Assembly: GCF_000789235.1 (NCBI RefSeq)
Contig: NZ_KN525716.1
Span: 1,084,071-1,148,070 of the forward strand
Reading direction: 5' to 3'
Source: Wocania ichthyoenteri Th78
GTDB taxonomy: Bacteria; Bacteroidota; Bacteroidia; Flavobacteriales; Flavobacteriaceae
DNA length: 64,000 bases
Shown here: positions 19,894 through 27,895 of the stretch, piece by piece
How positions within the stretch are numbered: position 1 is the first letter of the stretch
Layout of the letters: every line of letters starts with the position of its first letter
Program-made: the position numbers and the translations under genes
The notes under the pieces: model-generated
Told to the model about the DNA's origin: nothing
Databases searched by the model: none
The model's input: only the letters and a program-made list of their open reading frames with translations

Positions 19894-20181
19894 CTAAAAT
19901 TTACGTTTTACCGAACCTGTAAAGTCTTCTATATCGTCTTTCACTTTATCAAGTTCTTTTTTTACGTCGGTAGTAATACTTGTATCTATGCCGTTTTTCT
20001 CGGCTGTTTTAGTGATTTCGTGTTTAATATCGTTGGTAGCATCTTTAAGTGTACGCATACCTTTACCTAAACCACGAGCTATTTCTGGTAGCTTATCGGC
20101 ACCAAAAACCATGATAGCAATAAATAGTATAAAAGCTATTTCTCCACCACTTATAAACAAAAATGTAGGTTGATATATCAC
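19894..20181 (-). CDS. tatA: Twin-arginine translocase subunit TatA/TatE
   Basis: TatA forms the pore part of the Tat pathway, which exports folded proteins. The 95-residue protein has an N-terminal membrane helix (GGEIAFILFIAIMVFGADKLPEIARGLG) and an amphipathic helix with the FG hinge, then a charged tail. The only in-frame start before the helix is a GTG at 20179-20181, or a TTG seven codons later; the one nearby ATG is out of frame. The GTG lies only four bases after a TATATTTG -7 box, so the mRNA may be almost leaderless. No tatC is in the window. Confidence 0.92.
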   Translation of the reverse strand: MIYQPTFLFISGGEIAFILFIAIMVFGADKLPEIARGLGKGMRTLKDATNDIKHEITKTAEKNGIDTSITTDVKKELDKVKDDIEDFTGSVKRKF

Positions 20182-20185
20182 ATTA

Positions 20186-20193
20186 CAAATATA
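20186..20193 (-). promoter_or_regulatory. -7 box for tatA
   Basis: The minus strand reads TATATTTG, a perfect TAnnTTTG, four bases before the GTG start codon. The preceding hairpin at 20213-20248 isolates tatA from the M1 peptidase gene and makes its own promoter likely. Confidence 0.45.
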
Positions 20194-20212
20194 GTGAGTG
20201 TTTTGTTAGAAT

Positions 20213-20248
20213 AAAAAAAAGCCAACTATTAAAAGTTGGCTTTTTTTT
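20213..20248 (-). terminator. Terminator after the M1 peptidase gene
   Basis: A strong stem (GCCAACT and AGTTGGC, extended by A8/T8) lies a few bases past the M1 stop. The T run exists on both strands, so it could work in both directions. Confidence 0.85.
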
Positions 20249-20253
20249 AATAT

Positions 20254-22566
20254 TTATCCTTTTACTTTATCTTTAAATTGGTCGAACTGACTTTTCCCTA
20301 CTTCTTTAGGCCATGAATTGTTAGAGGTATCAATATCTGCTGTCTCTAAATTCGGGTCTATTTTAATACTTACAATCTCTTTTTCTGAAGCAATTGCTTT
20401 ACTAACTTCATTATCGTTAAATCTCCAAATTTGAGCTGGATAGGTTTCGGTTTTCGAAGTACCATCTGCATAATTATACTGCACAATAATCGGCATTACT
20501 AAACCACCTGGTTTTTCAAATGTAATATTATAAAAATATTTAGGTGCTTTTATGTTTTTTTGTTCATCAGGAGTAAAATTGTCCATAATATACTCTTTAA
20601 GAGGTATTGAGTTCTCGTTTGGAGTTCCATTTTTCATATCCTCTTTAAACTCTTCACTACCTTCTTCAACCATATAAACTAATGGCCTTAATTGATTTTC
20701 ACTAATACCTCTTTCTTTCATAAGCTTTTTCATGTAAGCATTTGGCTCTGATGAAACATAGTATTTTTTAACTTCTTTCAACCCTATATCAACCCAATCG
20801 GTAGTATAAAACCAACCTCTCCAGAACCAATCTAAATCGAATGCCGAAGCATCTTCCATCGTTCTAAAGAAATCTTCAGGTGTTGGATGTTTAAACATCC
20901 AACGTTGCGAGTATTCTTTAAATGCATAATCGAATAGCTCATGACCCATTACAGTTTCTCTTAAAACATTTAAAGCTGTTGCTGGTTTACCATAAGCATT
21001 ATTTCCAAATTGATAAGTATTAAGTCCTTTAGTCATAATTGGTGCAATATAGTCTTGATTGCCACCCATATAATTTACAATGTTTGCTGCTGGACCACGA
21101 CGTGATGGATATTCTTTATGGGCTTTTGATAAAGCATCTGGATACCACGCTCCAAAATCTTGTTCTGCTACATATTGTAAAAAGGTATTAAGACCTTCGT
21201 CCATCCATGTCCATTGGCGCTCATCACTATTTACAATCATTGGGAAAAAGTTATGACCAACTTCATGAATAATAACACTCATCATTCCATATTTAACGCG
21301 ATCGCTATAATTACCTTCTTCATCTGGTCTACCATAATTCCAACAAATCATTGGATATTCCATTCCTTGACTTTTTGCATGTACAGAAATGGCTTTATGA
21401 TACGGATAGTCAAACGTCATTCTTGAGTAGGACTTTAAGGTACTAGCAACGGCTTTAGTAGACCATTCTTCCCATAATGGGTTCCCTTCTTTAGGATACA
21501 TAGATACTGCCATAACATCTTTACCACCAATTTTAACAGTCATCATATCCCAAATAAATTTTCTTGATGTTGCAAAACCATAGTCACGTACGTTTTCTGC
21601 TTTAAATTTCCAAGTTTTAGTTTGATTTGAAAAACCTTTTTCTGCAGCTTCAGCCTCAGCTTGATTTACAATAATTACAGGTTCGTTATACGACTTTTTT
21701 GCTTGCTCATAACGCTCCATCATCGTCTTAGAAAATACTTCTTTTCTGTTTAAAAGCTTTCCTGTGGCATCTAAAACATGGTCTGCTGGTACTGTAATAT
21801 TTACCTCATAATCTCCAAATGGTAAGGCGAACTCATCACGTCCCCAAAATTGCGAATTTTGCCAACCTTCTACATCGCTATAAACTGCCATTCTAGGAAA
21901 AAACTGTGCAATAACATAGGCTCTATTTCCATCTTTTGGAAAATACTCATAACCCGACCGTCCGTCTTCAACAACGTGGTCATTAATATTATACCACCAT
22001 TTAATTGAAAATGAAAATTTATCACCAGATTTCATAGCTTTTGGCAATTCTATACGCATCATGGTTCTATTAATCATGTGCTTTAAAGGTTTACCATCAA
22101 CACCTTTAACTTCTTCAATATTAAAACCTCTTTCTAAAGATTTTTTCATGTAAGCAGAAGTAAACTGTGAAGGCGTTAACACTGGTGTTACACCACTAGT
22201 TTCTATTAAAGGTGATTTAGAATCTTTGGCGCGTTGGTTTTGATCTAGTTGTACCCAAAGATATTTTAAAACATCTGGAGAATTATTAGTATAAGTAATA
22301 GTTTCAAAACCAGATAATTTAGCATTTTTATCATCTAAAACAAGATCCATTTTATAATCGGCTTGTTGCTGATAATAAGCTACGCCTGGAGCTCCCGATG
22401 CTGCTCTGTACATATTTGGCGTTGAGAACTCATCATACAATTGCTTAAATTTATTAGTATTTGCGTGTCCTTTTTTTCGTTCTTGCTGGTCTTGATTTTG
22501 AGCAAAAACACTTGTAGATACAAACACTACAGACAGAAGATAATAGGTGATTTTTTTCATTTTCAA
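20254..22566 (-). CDS. M1 family metallopeptidase, exported
   Basis: This is a zinc aminopeptidase of the gluzincin M1 family. A signal peptide ends near VFAQ, so it acts in the periplasm or outside. An N-terminal beta domain precedes the catalytic domain. The HEVGH zinc motif is followed 18 residues later by the conserved Glu in WMDEGLNTF. The 770-residue length is typical of the Bacteroidota M1 subgroup. It is last in a same-strand run with the DUF6702 and two CarboxypepD_reg proteins, and a terminator follows. The natural substrate is not known. Confidence 0.93.
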   Translation of the reverse strand: MKMKKITYYLLSVVFVSTSVFAQNQDQQERKKGHANTNKFKQLYDEFSTPNMYRAASGAPGVAYYQQQADYKMDLVLDDKNAKLSGFETITYTNNSPDVLKYLWVQLDQNQRAKDSKSPLIETSGVTPVLTPSQFTSAYMKKSLERGFNIEEVKGVDGKPLKHMINRTMMRIELPKAMKSGDKFSFSIKWWYNINDHVVEDGRSGYEYFPKDGNRAYVIAQFFPRMAVYSDVEGWQNSQFWGRDEFALPFGDYEVNITVPADHVLDATGKLLNRKEVFSKTMMERYEQAKKSYNEPVIIVNQAEAEAAEKGFSNQTKTWKFKAENVRDYGFATSRKFIWDMMTVKIGGKDVMAVSMYPKEGNPLWEEWSTKAVASTLKSYSRMTFDYPYHKAISVHAKSQGMEYPMICWNYGRPDEEGNYSDRVKYGMMSVIIHEVGHNFFPMIVNSDERQWTWMDEGLNTFLQYVAEQDFGAWYPDALSKAHKEYPSRRGPAANIVNYMGGNQDYIAPIMTKGLNTYQFGNNAYGKPATALNVLRETVMGHELFDYAFKEYSQRWMFKHPTPEDFFRTMEDASAFDLDWFWRGWFYTTDWVDIGLKEVKKYYVSSEPNAYMKKLMKERGISENQLRPLVYMVEEGSEEFKEDMKNGTPNENSIPLKEYIMDNFTPDEQKNIKAPKYFYNITFEKPGGLVMPIIVQYNYADGTSKTETYPAQIWRFNDNEVSKAIASEKEIVSIKIDPNLETADIDTSNNSWPKEVGKSQFDQFKDKVKG

Positions 22567-22674
22567 TTTTATAACATTTTTAATTTAAAGAATTGTATTT
22601 TTTTAGACAAAAAGGAGGCTTTTATCGTAAAAATCGCTCGAAAATAGCAAATTTTAAAGAGTATTAACTTTATT

Positions 22675-23178
22675 TTAATTAAAGTTTAACAAAGCATTAT
22701 CATTTTGAAGAGTAAATAAATAGCTCTTCTGTTTGGAGTTGATTTTTGTTTTAACAATATTTTGTTGTTCTTCGAATAAGTCAAACAATAACTGGTTTGT
22801 AATTTGAATGGAATTGATTGCTTTTACACCTTCTATTTCCAAGTAACAGCGCATAATATCGGCATCGTATTCTTTACCTATAAAATTAAACTTAGCGTCT
22901 TTATTATTTATTTTAATTTTAATTTTTTCAATTAAATACCGCTCTATATAAGTATCTACAGTTTTTAGTTCGTTTTTATCTGCTAATGTTATGTTTTCAT
23001 TATAACGCTTTCGTAATAAATTTTCGAAATCATCAATAAAAATTCTTGATGTAATTTGTACTGATTCTTTCTCTTTTATATAATTTATCTGAGTAACACT
23101 TACATAATATTTATGTGCCAATGTAAATGCAAATAGTGGAATTATTAAAAAGAATAAAAAAGACTTTGAAAACCTCAT
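22675..23178 (-). CDS. DUF6702-type exported protein
   Basis: The 167-residue protein starts with a hydrophobic export signal (about residues 5-20) ending near LAHKYYVSV. The mature part is a small mixed alpha/beta domain with the conserved HKYYVS opening, SVQITSRIFIDDFENLLRKRY and YLEIEGV. I assign it to DUF6702 from memory of this opening motif; the function is unknown. It lies 108 bases upstream of the M1 peptidase gene and 64 bases downstream of the CarboxypepD_reg pair, all on one strand, suggesting a shared envelope task. Confidence 0.75.
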   Translation of the reverse strand: MRFSKSFLFFLIIPLFAFTLAHKYYVSVTQINYIKEKESVQITSRIFIDDFENLLRKRYNENITLADKNELKTVDTYIERYLIEKIKIKINNKDAKFNFIGKEYDADIMRCYLEIEGVKAINSIQITNQLLFDLFEEQQNIVKTKINSKQKSYLFTLQNDNALLNFN

Positions 23179-23242
23179 AATTATATTTTTTGCTAAAGTA
23201 ATTATTTTAGGTTGCTAGTTTCAAAAAGCATTCCAGAAAGTA

Positions 23243-24043
23243 TTAATCTTTCATTACGGTTTTGTTTTCTTTATACTGTTGATACTTCATTCTTAAAAAA
23301 ATTAAAATTTCAAAATCTGTTTGGTCTTTACAATACTTAATAAAGTTTTCATCATCTGAACAGAAATAAAAAAAATCTGCAACCTGATCTTCTTCTAATG
23401 GATTTGAAATTAAAAAATCTCTCCCTAATCGTACTTTTATACTTTTCATTAGTGCTTCTTTCGCTTCTATTTCAACACGATTTTTAAGCTCTTTTGTTCT
23501 TCCTGAAATTCCATTTAATATAGGATTTAATGGCATTCCTCCTGTTAAAAGCCCTAAAAGCATTTTTGGTTTAAACTCTCCAGCCTCATGTAATCGCCTT
23601 TCACTTTGTGTTGCAATTTTACCTGTGTACCCAGGAATACCAACATCGAAAAAATTAATAGGCGGATCGCCTTCAACATTCTCAATATCTGACAATAAAT
23701 CTCCTGTTAACACTTTGCCAACTAAAACCTCATCAAGCATATTTATTTGTTCTTCTAGTTTAACTGTTAGTTTCCTAATTAGAATTGTATTATCATTAAC
23801 TACAATAAGTTTTGGAATATGCTGAATAGACGAAAACATTAAAGTATCGTTTAATTTTGCCGTAATTTCAAACTCACCTATTTTATTTGTAGTTGTAAAA
23901 ACTTGTGCCGTTTTGTTTATTACATGTATATTTTCAACACCAGCACTACTTTCTACTTTTCCGTAAATTTCGACAGATTGAGATACTACTATTTGAAAAT
24001 TAAGTAATAGGATAAAAAAAGTAAAGTACTTAATGTTTTGCAT
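23243..24043 (-). CDS. CarboxypepD_reg-like exported protein (second of pair)
   Basis: The 266-residue protein has a signal peptide ending near VVSQ. A carboxypeptidase-regulatory-like beta-sandwich at about residues 22-100 follows (VEIYGKVESSAGVENIHVIN, TNKIGEFEITAKLNDTLMFSSI). That is the same domain that starts many TonB-dependent receptors, but there is no barrel here. The remaining C-terminal region is helical and of unknown function. It overlaps the preceding paralogue by 14 bases, so the two are translationally coupled. The similar architecture suggests an old tandem duplication. Confidence 0.82.
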   Translation of the reverse strand: MQNIKYFTFFILLLNFQIVVSQSVEIYGKVESSAGVENIHVINKTAQVFTTTNKIGEFEITAKLNDTLMFSSIQHIPKLIVVNDNTILIRKLTVKLEEQINMLDEVLVGKVLTGDLLSDIENVEGDPPINFFDVGIPGYTGKIATQSERRLHEAGEFKPKMLLGLLTGGMPLNPILNGISGRTKELKNRVEIEAKEALMKSIKVRLGRDFLISNPLEEDQVADFFYFCSDDENFIKYCKDQTDFEILIFLRMKYQQYKENKTVMKD

Positions 24044-24842
24044 CTTCTAATTTCAAAAATTCTTTACTTTGTTTAATTAAAAAGTCTGTTAAATATACTT
24101 CGTTTTCATCTTTTAAAAGATCAAAATTCATTCCGTTTTCATCAATAAATGCTAAAAACTGCTCGATCTTATCTAGAGGTATATTAAAAGCCTGATTAAG
24201 CTTATTGTTAGAATAAACATCTAGTAATTCTATAGGCTTCTTTTCTACTACTTGTTCTCTAAAAAGTTTTTTTTGAATACGTAATGGGTTTTTCTTGAAT
24301 AATAACTTAAGTATTTTTCCAACATCTGGTAAATAGTTACGTGCTTCTGGGTCTAATATTGATGTTAAGTGATTATCCACAATCGAGTTATCAAAAGCTT
24401 TATCATCATTATATTCAAAGTCTATATTCATACTACCCATATCAATAACTATCGATTTTACGGTTTTTACGTTTGATATATCGGTTTTAATATTTCCAGA
24501 AAGCCCAGATGAAAGTAAAACGGCATCCAATTGATTAACCTGTTCTATTAACTGTATTTTTAGTTGTTTTGACTGAATAACTTCGGCATCAACAATAACA
24601 GAAACCATTTGAAACTGTAGCGCAGATATTTCAATAATATCGTTTAAAGCTACTTTAATTGTAAACTCACCTTTACCATTTGTAATGGTGCCTTTATTAC
24701 ACGATGTGTTGTAAACCGTTATGTTTTCCACATCGCTATTCTCTGCTAAAATAATTCCGCTAACTTCAACGCGTTCAACATTCTGACTCATTAACGAATC
24801 ACATAAAAAAAATAATATAAAAAGAAGTCCTAATTGTTTCAA
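24030..24842 (-). CDS. CarboxypepD_reg-like exported protein (first of pair)
   Basis: The 270-residue protein is built like its downstream neighbour: signal peptide ending near LMSQ, a regulatory-like beta-sandwich (VEVSGIILAENSDVENITVYN, TNGKGEFTIKVALNDIIEISAL), and a roughly 170-residue C-terminal part with no known domain. The opening SGIILAENSDVENITVYN and the LNDIIEISALQF block align by eye with the second gene. It heads the minus-strand run ending in the M1 peptidase. The intergenic region to pepE (115 bases) should hold the promoter, but I found no perfect -7 box. Confidence 0.82.
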   Translation of the reverse strand: MKQLGLLFILFFLCDSLMSQNVERVEVSGIILAENSDVENITVYNTSCNKGTITNGKGEFTIKVALNDIIEISALQFQMVSVIVDAEVIQSKQLKIQLIEQVNQLDAVLLSSGLSGNIKTDISNVKTVKSIVIDMGSMNIDFEYNDDKAFDNSIVDNHLTSILDPEARNYLPDVGKILKLLFKKNPLRIQKKLFREQVVEKKPIELLDVYSNNKLNQAFNIPLDKIEQFLAFIDENGMNFDLLKDENEVYLTDFLIKQSKEFLKLEDAKH

Positions 24843-24957
24843 TACGTTTGATTTATTCTATAAAGAAAGCATTTCAAATCTTAAACAAAATGAAAAACCA
24901 GTTTAAACTTTTGTTAAAACGTGCTTTTGGTTACTTTTACCTAATATACAAAACATT

Positions 24958-25665
24958 ATGAAAAACCTTATTATTGCTAGTACTTCTACCCTACACGGAA
25001 GTAGATATTTAGAGTATATTTTAGATGAATTGGCAAGCTTATTTAAAGAAGCAAAAACGATTTTATTTATTCCATACGCTAGACCTGGCGGAATATCGCA
25101 TGACGAATATACTGAAAAAGCAGCCTTAGCATTTTCCAAAATTGATAAAAAGGTAGTTGGTATTCATACTTATAAAAACCCTTTTGAAGCTGTTAAAAAT
25201 GCGGAAGCTATTTTTACTGGTGGTGGCAATACGTTTGTATTAGTAAACCAGTTATATAAAAATGATTTAATTACTGTTTTAAAAGAAACCGTTACAAATG
25301 GCACACCATATTTGGGCACAAGTGCTGGTAGTAATATTTGTGGACTTACCATAAAAACATCTAACGATATGCCCATAGTTTATCCGCCTAGTTTTAATAC
25401 TTTAGGGTTGGTGCCTTTTAATATTAATCCACATTATTTAGATCCTGATACTAAAAGCAAACATATGGGAGAAACTAGAGAAACAAGAATTAAAGAATTT
25501 CATAGCTACAATACACTGCCTGTAATTGGTTTACGTGAAGGTAGCTGGCTGCGTGTTAAATACAACTCGATAGTTTTAAGTGGTGATTTAACCGCTCGTA
25601 TTTTTGAATGTAATAAAACACCTTACGAAGTAGAATCTGGAACGCAATTAAATCATTTAAAATAA
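24958..25665 (+). CDS. pepE: Dipeptidase E (peptidase S51)
   Basis: This cytoplasmic serine dipeptidase cleaves Asp-Xaa dipeptides. The nucleophile serine is in the elbow GTSAGSNICG near residue 121. AIFTGGGNTFVLV and INPHYLDPD, and the closing GLREGSWLRV, are further family blocks. The 235-residue length is normal. The gene is on its own, divergent from the CarboxypepD_reg cluster and convergent with the tRNA-Gly gene. Confidence 0.95.
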   Translation: MKNLIIASTSTLHGSRYLEYILDELASLFKEAKTILFIPYARPGGISHDEYTEKAALAFSKIDKKVVGIHTYKNPFEAVKNAEAIFTGGGNTFVLVNQLYKNDLITVLKETVTNGTPYLGTSAGSNICGLTIKTSNDMPIVYPPSFNTLGLVPFNINPHYLDPDTKSKHMGETRETRIKEFHSYNTLPVIGLREGSWLRVKYNSIVLSGDLTARIFECNKTPYEVESGTQLNHLK

Positions 25666-25695
25666 AAAAGCCCCATATTTCTACGAAGCTTAAAG

Positions 25696-25768
25696 AGCGG
25701 GAGACCAGGTTCGAACTGGCGACATTCAGCTTGGAAGGCTGACGCTCTACCAACTGAGCTACTCCCGC
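25696..25768 (-). tRNA. tRNA-Gly (anticodon TCC)
   Basis: Read on the minus strand, the 73-base gene folds as a cloverleaf. The acceptor stem GCGGGAG pairs with CTCCCGC, the D arm is AGCTCAGTTGGTAGAGC, the anticodon loop is CTTCCAA with anticodon TCC, and the T loop is TTCGAAC. The anticodon reads GGA and, with wobble, GGG. The 3' CCA is not encoded and must be added after transcription. Confidence 0.97.
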
Positions 25769-25819
25769 ATTAATCGAGCTACAAATATATATAAACTCTC
25801 TCTTCTGACGCAAAAAAAA

Positions 25820-26245
25820 TCAAAGCTTTTTTAAAAAATGATACCCCAAAATTTTAAAGCCCTCATTAAAATAAAATTTATGAGACGCAGAATTTGCAAC
25901 ATAAGTATTTAACTCCATGGATTCAAACCCTTTAGCTTTTACGTAATTATAAATCCAACAAAAGAATTGCTTTCCTAAACCTCGTCCGCGATAATCATCA
26001 TCAATAAAAACATGATCAGGCTCTACACTTTTTCCAGAGTAATGTCTCGTACAAAACCATAATCCACAAACACCGATTAACTTTTCGTCATCATATATAA
26101 CTGCACATTCATAGTTTTGAGTTATCATTTCTGAAAAACGCTGTTTTAAAACGGCATCAGACACTTTACTACCATTTAGTTTTTGAACTAAAGGTATCAC
26201 AGAATTTATATTTTTTTTATCAATAATTTTAAAATGAAAAGACAT
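25820..26245 (-). CDS. GNAT family N-acetyltransferase
   Basis: The 141 residues make a single GNAT fold. The acetyl-CoA pyrophosphate loop is DYRGRGLGKQFF (R/Q-x-x-G-x-G/A motif) near residue 88. A beta strand DHVFIDDDY precedes it, and the C-terminal HKFYFNEGFKILGYHF is typical of the last helix and strand. The substrate cannot be told from the sequence; relatives include amino-acid and small-molecule acetyltransferases. It lies between tRNA-Gly and the M48 gene without obvious partners. Confidence 0.92.
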   Translation of the reverse strand: MSFHFKIIDKKNINSVIPLVQKLNGSKVSDAVLKQRFSEMITQNYECAVIYDDEKLIGVCGLWFCTRHYSGKSVEPDHVFIDDDYRGRGLGKQFFCWIYNYVKAKGFESMELNTYVANSASHKFYFNEGFKILGYHFLKKL

Positions 26246-26419
26246 GAAATACTTTTTTAAGTGAAGATAATTATTTTCTAATTATTAAATAAAATATCAT
26301 TATAAAGAGTGACAAAAACCTAAAAAATGTGTCCAACCATTATGTTTACAAATTCAAATAAAACAGATTATTCATATAAAGTCATTTTTTTGTAATTTTA
26401 GTATCATAAATTTATATCG

Positions 26420-27187
26420 ATGAGAAGTAGAAATTTTAAAGTTAGATTATTAATTGGTTTGGCTATAGTGGCTTTTGCATTTATTCAAAAATGTAATAGC
26501 AAAGAAAAGAATGACTATACAGGTCGCGTACAAACTATTAATATGACTTCGGATCAAGAAATAGCAATTGGGTTACAACATGCGCCACAAATGGCTCAAC
26601 AACATGGTGGATTACATTCGAACAACCAATATCAAGCACTAGTGGACCAAGTGGGAAATAAACTTGTTAATAATAGTATGGCAAAAGATACACCATACAA
26701 GTATGAGTTTCATTTGTTAGCAGATGAGAATATAATAAATGCATTTGCACTTCCTGGTGGACAAATTTTTATAACCTATGCTTTATTTTCTAAATTAGAA
26801 AATGAAGATCAATTGGCTGGTGTTTTAGGGCATGAAATTGGTCATGTTTTAGGTCGTCATTCTGCTGAACGTATTGCAGAAAGCGACTTTTGGCAAACCG
26901 TAACTACAGGTGCTTCGGTTGGGGCAGACATGGGAGGATTAGTAAGTGGCATTGGACAACAAACTTTATTAAAAAATGGTCGTGGAGACGAATTGGAAAG
27001 TGATGATCTTGGTGTTTTATTTATGCTAAATTCTGGCTATAACCCACAAGAAATGATTGGCGTTATGGAAATTTTAAAAGATGCTGCTGGCTCTAATCGT
27101 GTGCCAGAATTTCAGAGCTCACACCCAGATCCTGACAATAGAATTGAAAAAATTCAAGAATCTATAGAAAAATATAAAAATCAATAA
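26420..27187 (+). CDS. M48 family metallopeptidase, exported
   Basis: This is a periplasmic zinc protease of the M48 family (LoiP/BepA-like), probably acting on damaged envelope proteins. An N-terminal hydrophobic segment at residues 8-24 serves as signal or anchor. A cysteine follows in FAFIQKCNS, but the residues before it do not make a proper lipobox. The catalytic motif is GVLGHEIGHVLGRH near residue 138, and the third ligand is likely Glu in ELESDDLG. The C-terminus SHPDPDNRIEKI is conserved in the family. A strong terminator follows. Confidence 0.93.
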   Translation: MRSRNFKVRLLIGLAIVAFAFIQKCNSKEKNDYTGRVQTINMTSDQEIAIGLQHAPQMAQQHGGLHSNNQYQALVDQVGNKLVNNSMAKDTPYKYEFHLLADENIINAFALPGGQIFITYALFSKLENEDQLAGVLGHEIGHVLGRHSAERIAESDFWQTVTTGASVGADMGGLVSGIGQQTLLKNGRGDELESDDLGVLFMLNSGYNPQEMIGVMEILKDAAGSNRVPEFQSSHPDPDNRIEKIQESIEKYKNQ

Positions 27188-27216
27188 AAAAAGCCTTGTT
27201 AAAAACAAGGCTTTTT
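27186..27216. terminator. Terminator between the M48 and ankyrin genes
   Basis: The stem AAGCCTTGTT with its complement has A and T runs on either side. It lies at the M48 stop, 47 bases from the convergent ankyrin gene stop, and could serve both. Confidence 0.85.
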
Positions 27217-27263
27217 CGAGTGACTAGCTCTAAATAATTGTTATATGAATAATTAATTATTTT

Positions 27264-27647
27264 CTAACTTAACGCTTCTTCAATAATTGACAAAGCTTCT
27301 TTTGCATTAGATTGTTTTGCATATTTCATAGCAGTTAAACCCTTATCGGACTTAATTTTTAACTTAGCTCCTTTAGATATTAAAAGCTTTAAAATGTCTG
27401 TTCTGTTAAACTTCGCTGCATACATTGCTGGTGTCATTCCATTAGATTTTTTGTTAACATCTTGGCCTAAATCAATAAGTTTCTTAACGGTTTCTATGTC
27501 TCCTTTAGCTATGGATACACAAAAAGGATTAACTTGAACTACAGATTCTACGCTATAACCTTTAGCGCTTTCATTAATAGATTTTGCATTAACAGATACT
27601 ACAGAGAAGCATAATGCGATTGCGGAAATAATGATTGTTTTTTTCAT
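27264..27647 (-). CDS. Small exported ankyrin-repeat protein
   Basis: The 127-residue protein has a signal peptide ending near VNAK, and then about three ankyrin repeats (GDIETVKKLIDLGQDVNKKS, GMTPAMYAAKFNRTDILKLLISKGAKLKIKS, GLTAMKYAKQ). Ankyrin stacks bind proteins, so it probably works as a small periplasmic adaptor or inhibitor. No partner gene is adjacent. Similar small secreted ankyrin proteins are found near catalases in other bacteria, but there is none here. Confidence 0.88.
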   Translation of the reverse strand: MKKTIIISAIALCFSVVSVNAKSINESAKGYSVESVVQVNPFCVSIAKGDIETVKKLIDLGQDVNKKSNGMTPAMYAAKFNRTDILKLLISKGAKLKIKSDKGLTAMKYAKQSNAKEALSIIEEALS

Positions 27648-27864
27648 GATGAAAGATTTTAATTTGATTATTGATTTCGTTTTTTGATATACTAAAGAGA
27701 CGACAAAAACTTTAATCTGTTACACAAAAAAATATTAATAACATTTTTTTAACATTGATTTCACATTTTATTATGTTAAAGCTTTTTCATTGAGATACTC
27801 GCAAAAATCTTTTGTTTTAGAGCTTTTTGAAGGTTTTTTACAAGGATATTTTTTATAATCTCAC

Positions 27865-27872
27865 TATCTTTG
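27865..27872 (+). promoter_or_regulatory. -7 box for gpmI
   Basis: TATCTTTG matches TAnnTTTG and lies 23 bases before the ATG at 27896. It makes the upstream in-frame ATG at 27827 very unlikely as the start. Confidence 0.55.
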
Positions 27873-27895
27873 ATTACTTAAATTTTTTTATAAAA

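Noticed and set aside
25556-25813. Minus-strand frame of 85 residues with GVAQLVERQPSKLNVASSNLV
   Set aside because: This is the well-known false translation of a tRNA gene; it overlaps tRNA-Gly and the pepE end.
27827-27895. Longer N-terminus for GpmI
   Set aside because: A -7 box lies within these codons and the family starts at the MNKKVILMILDGWG region.
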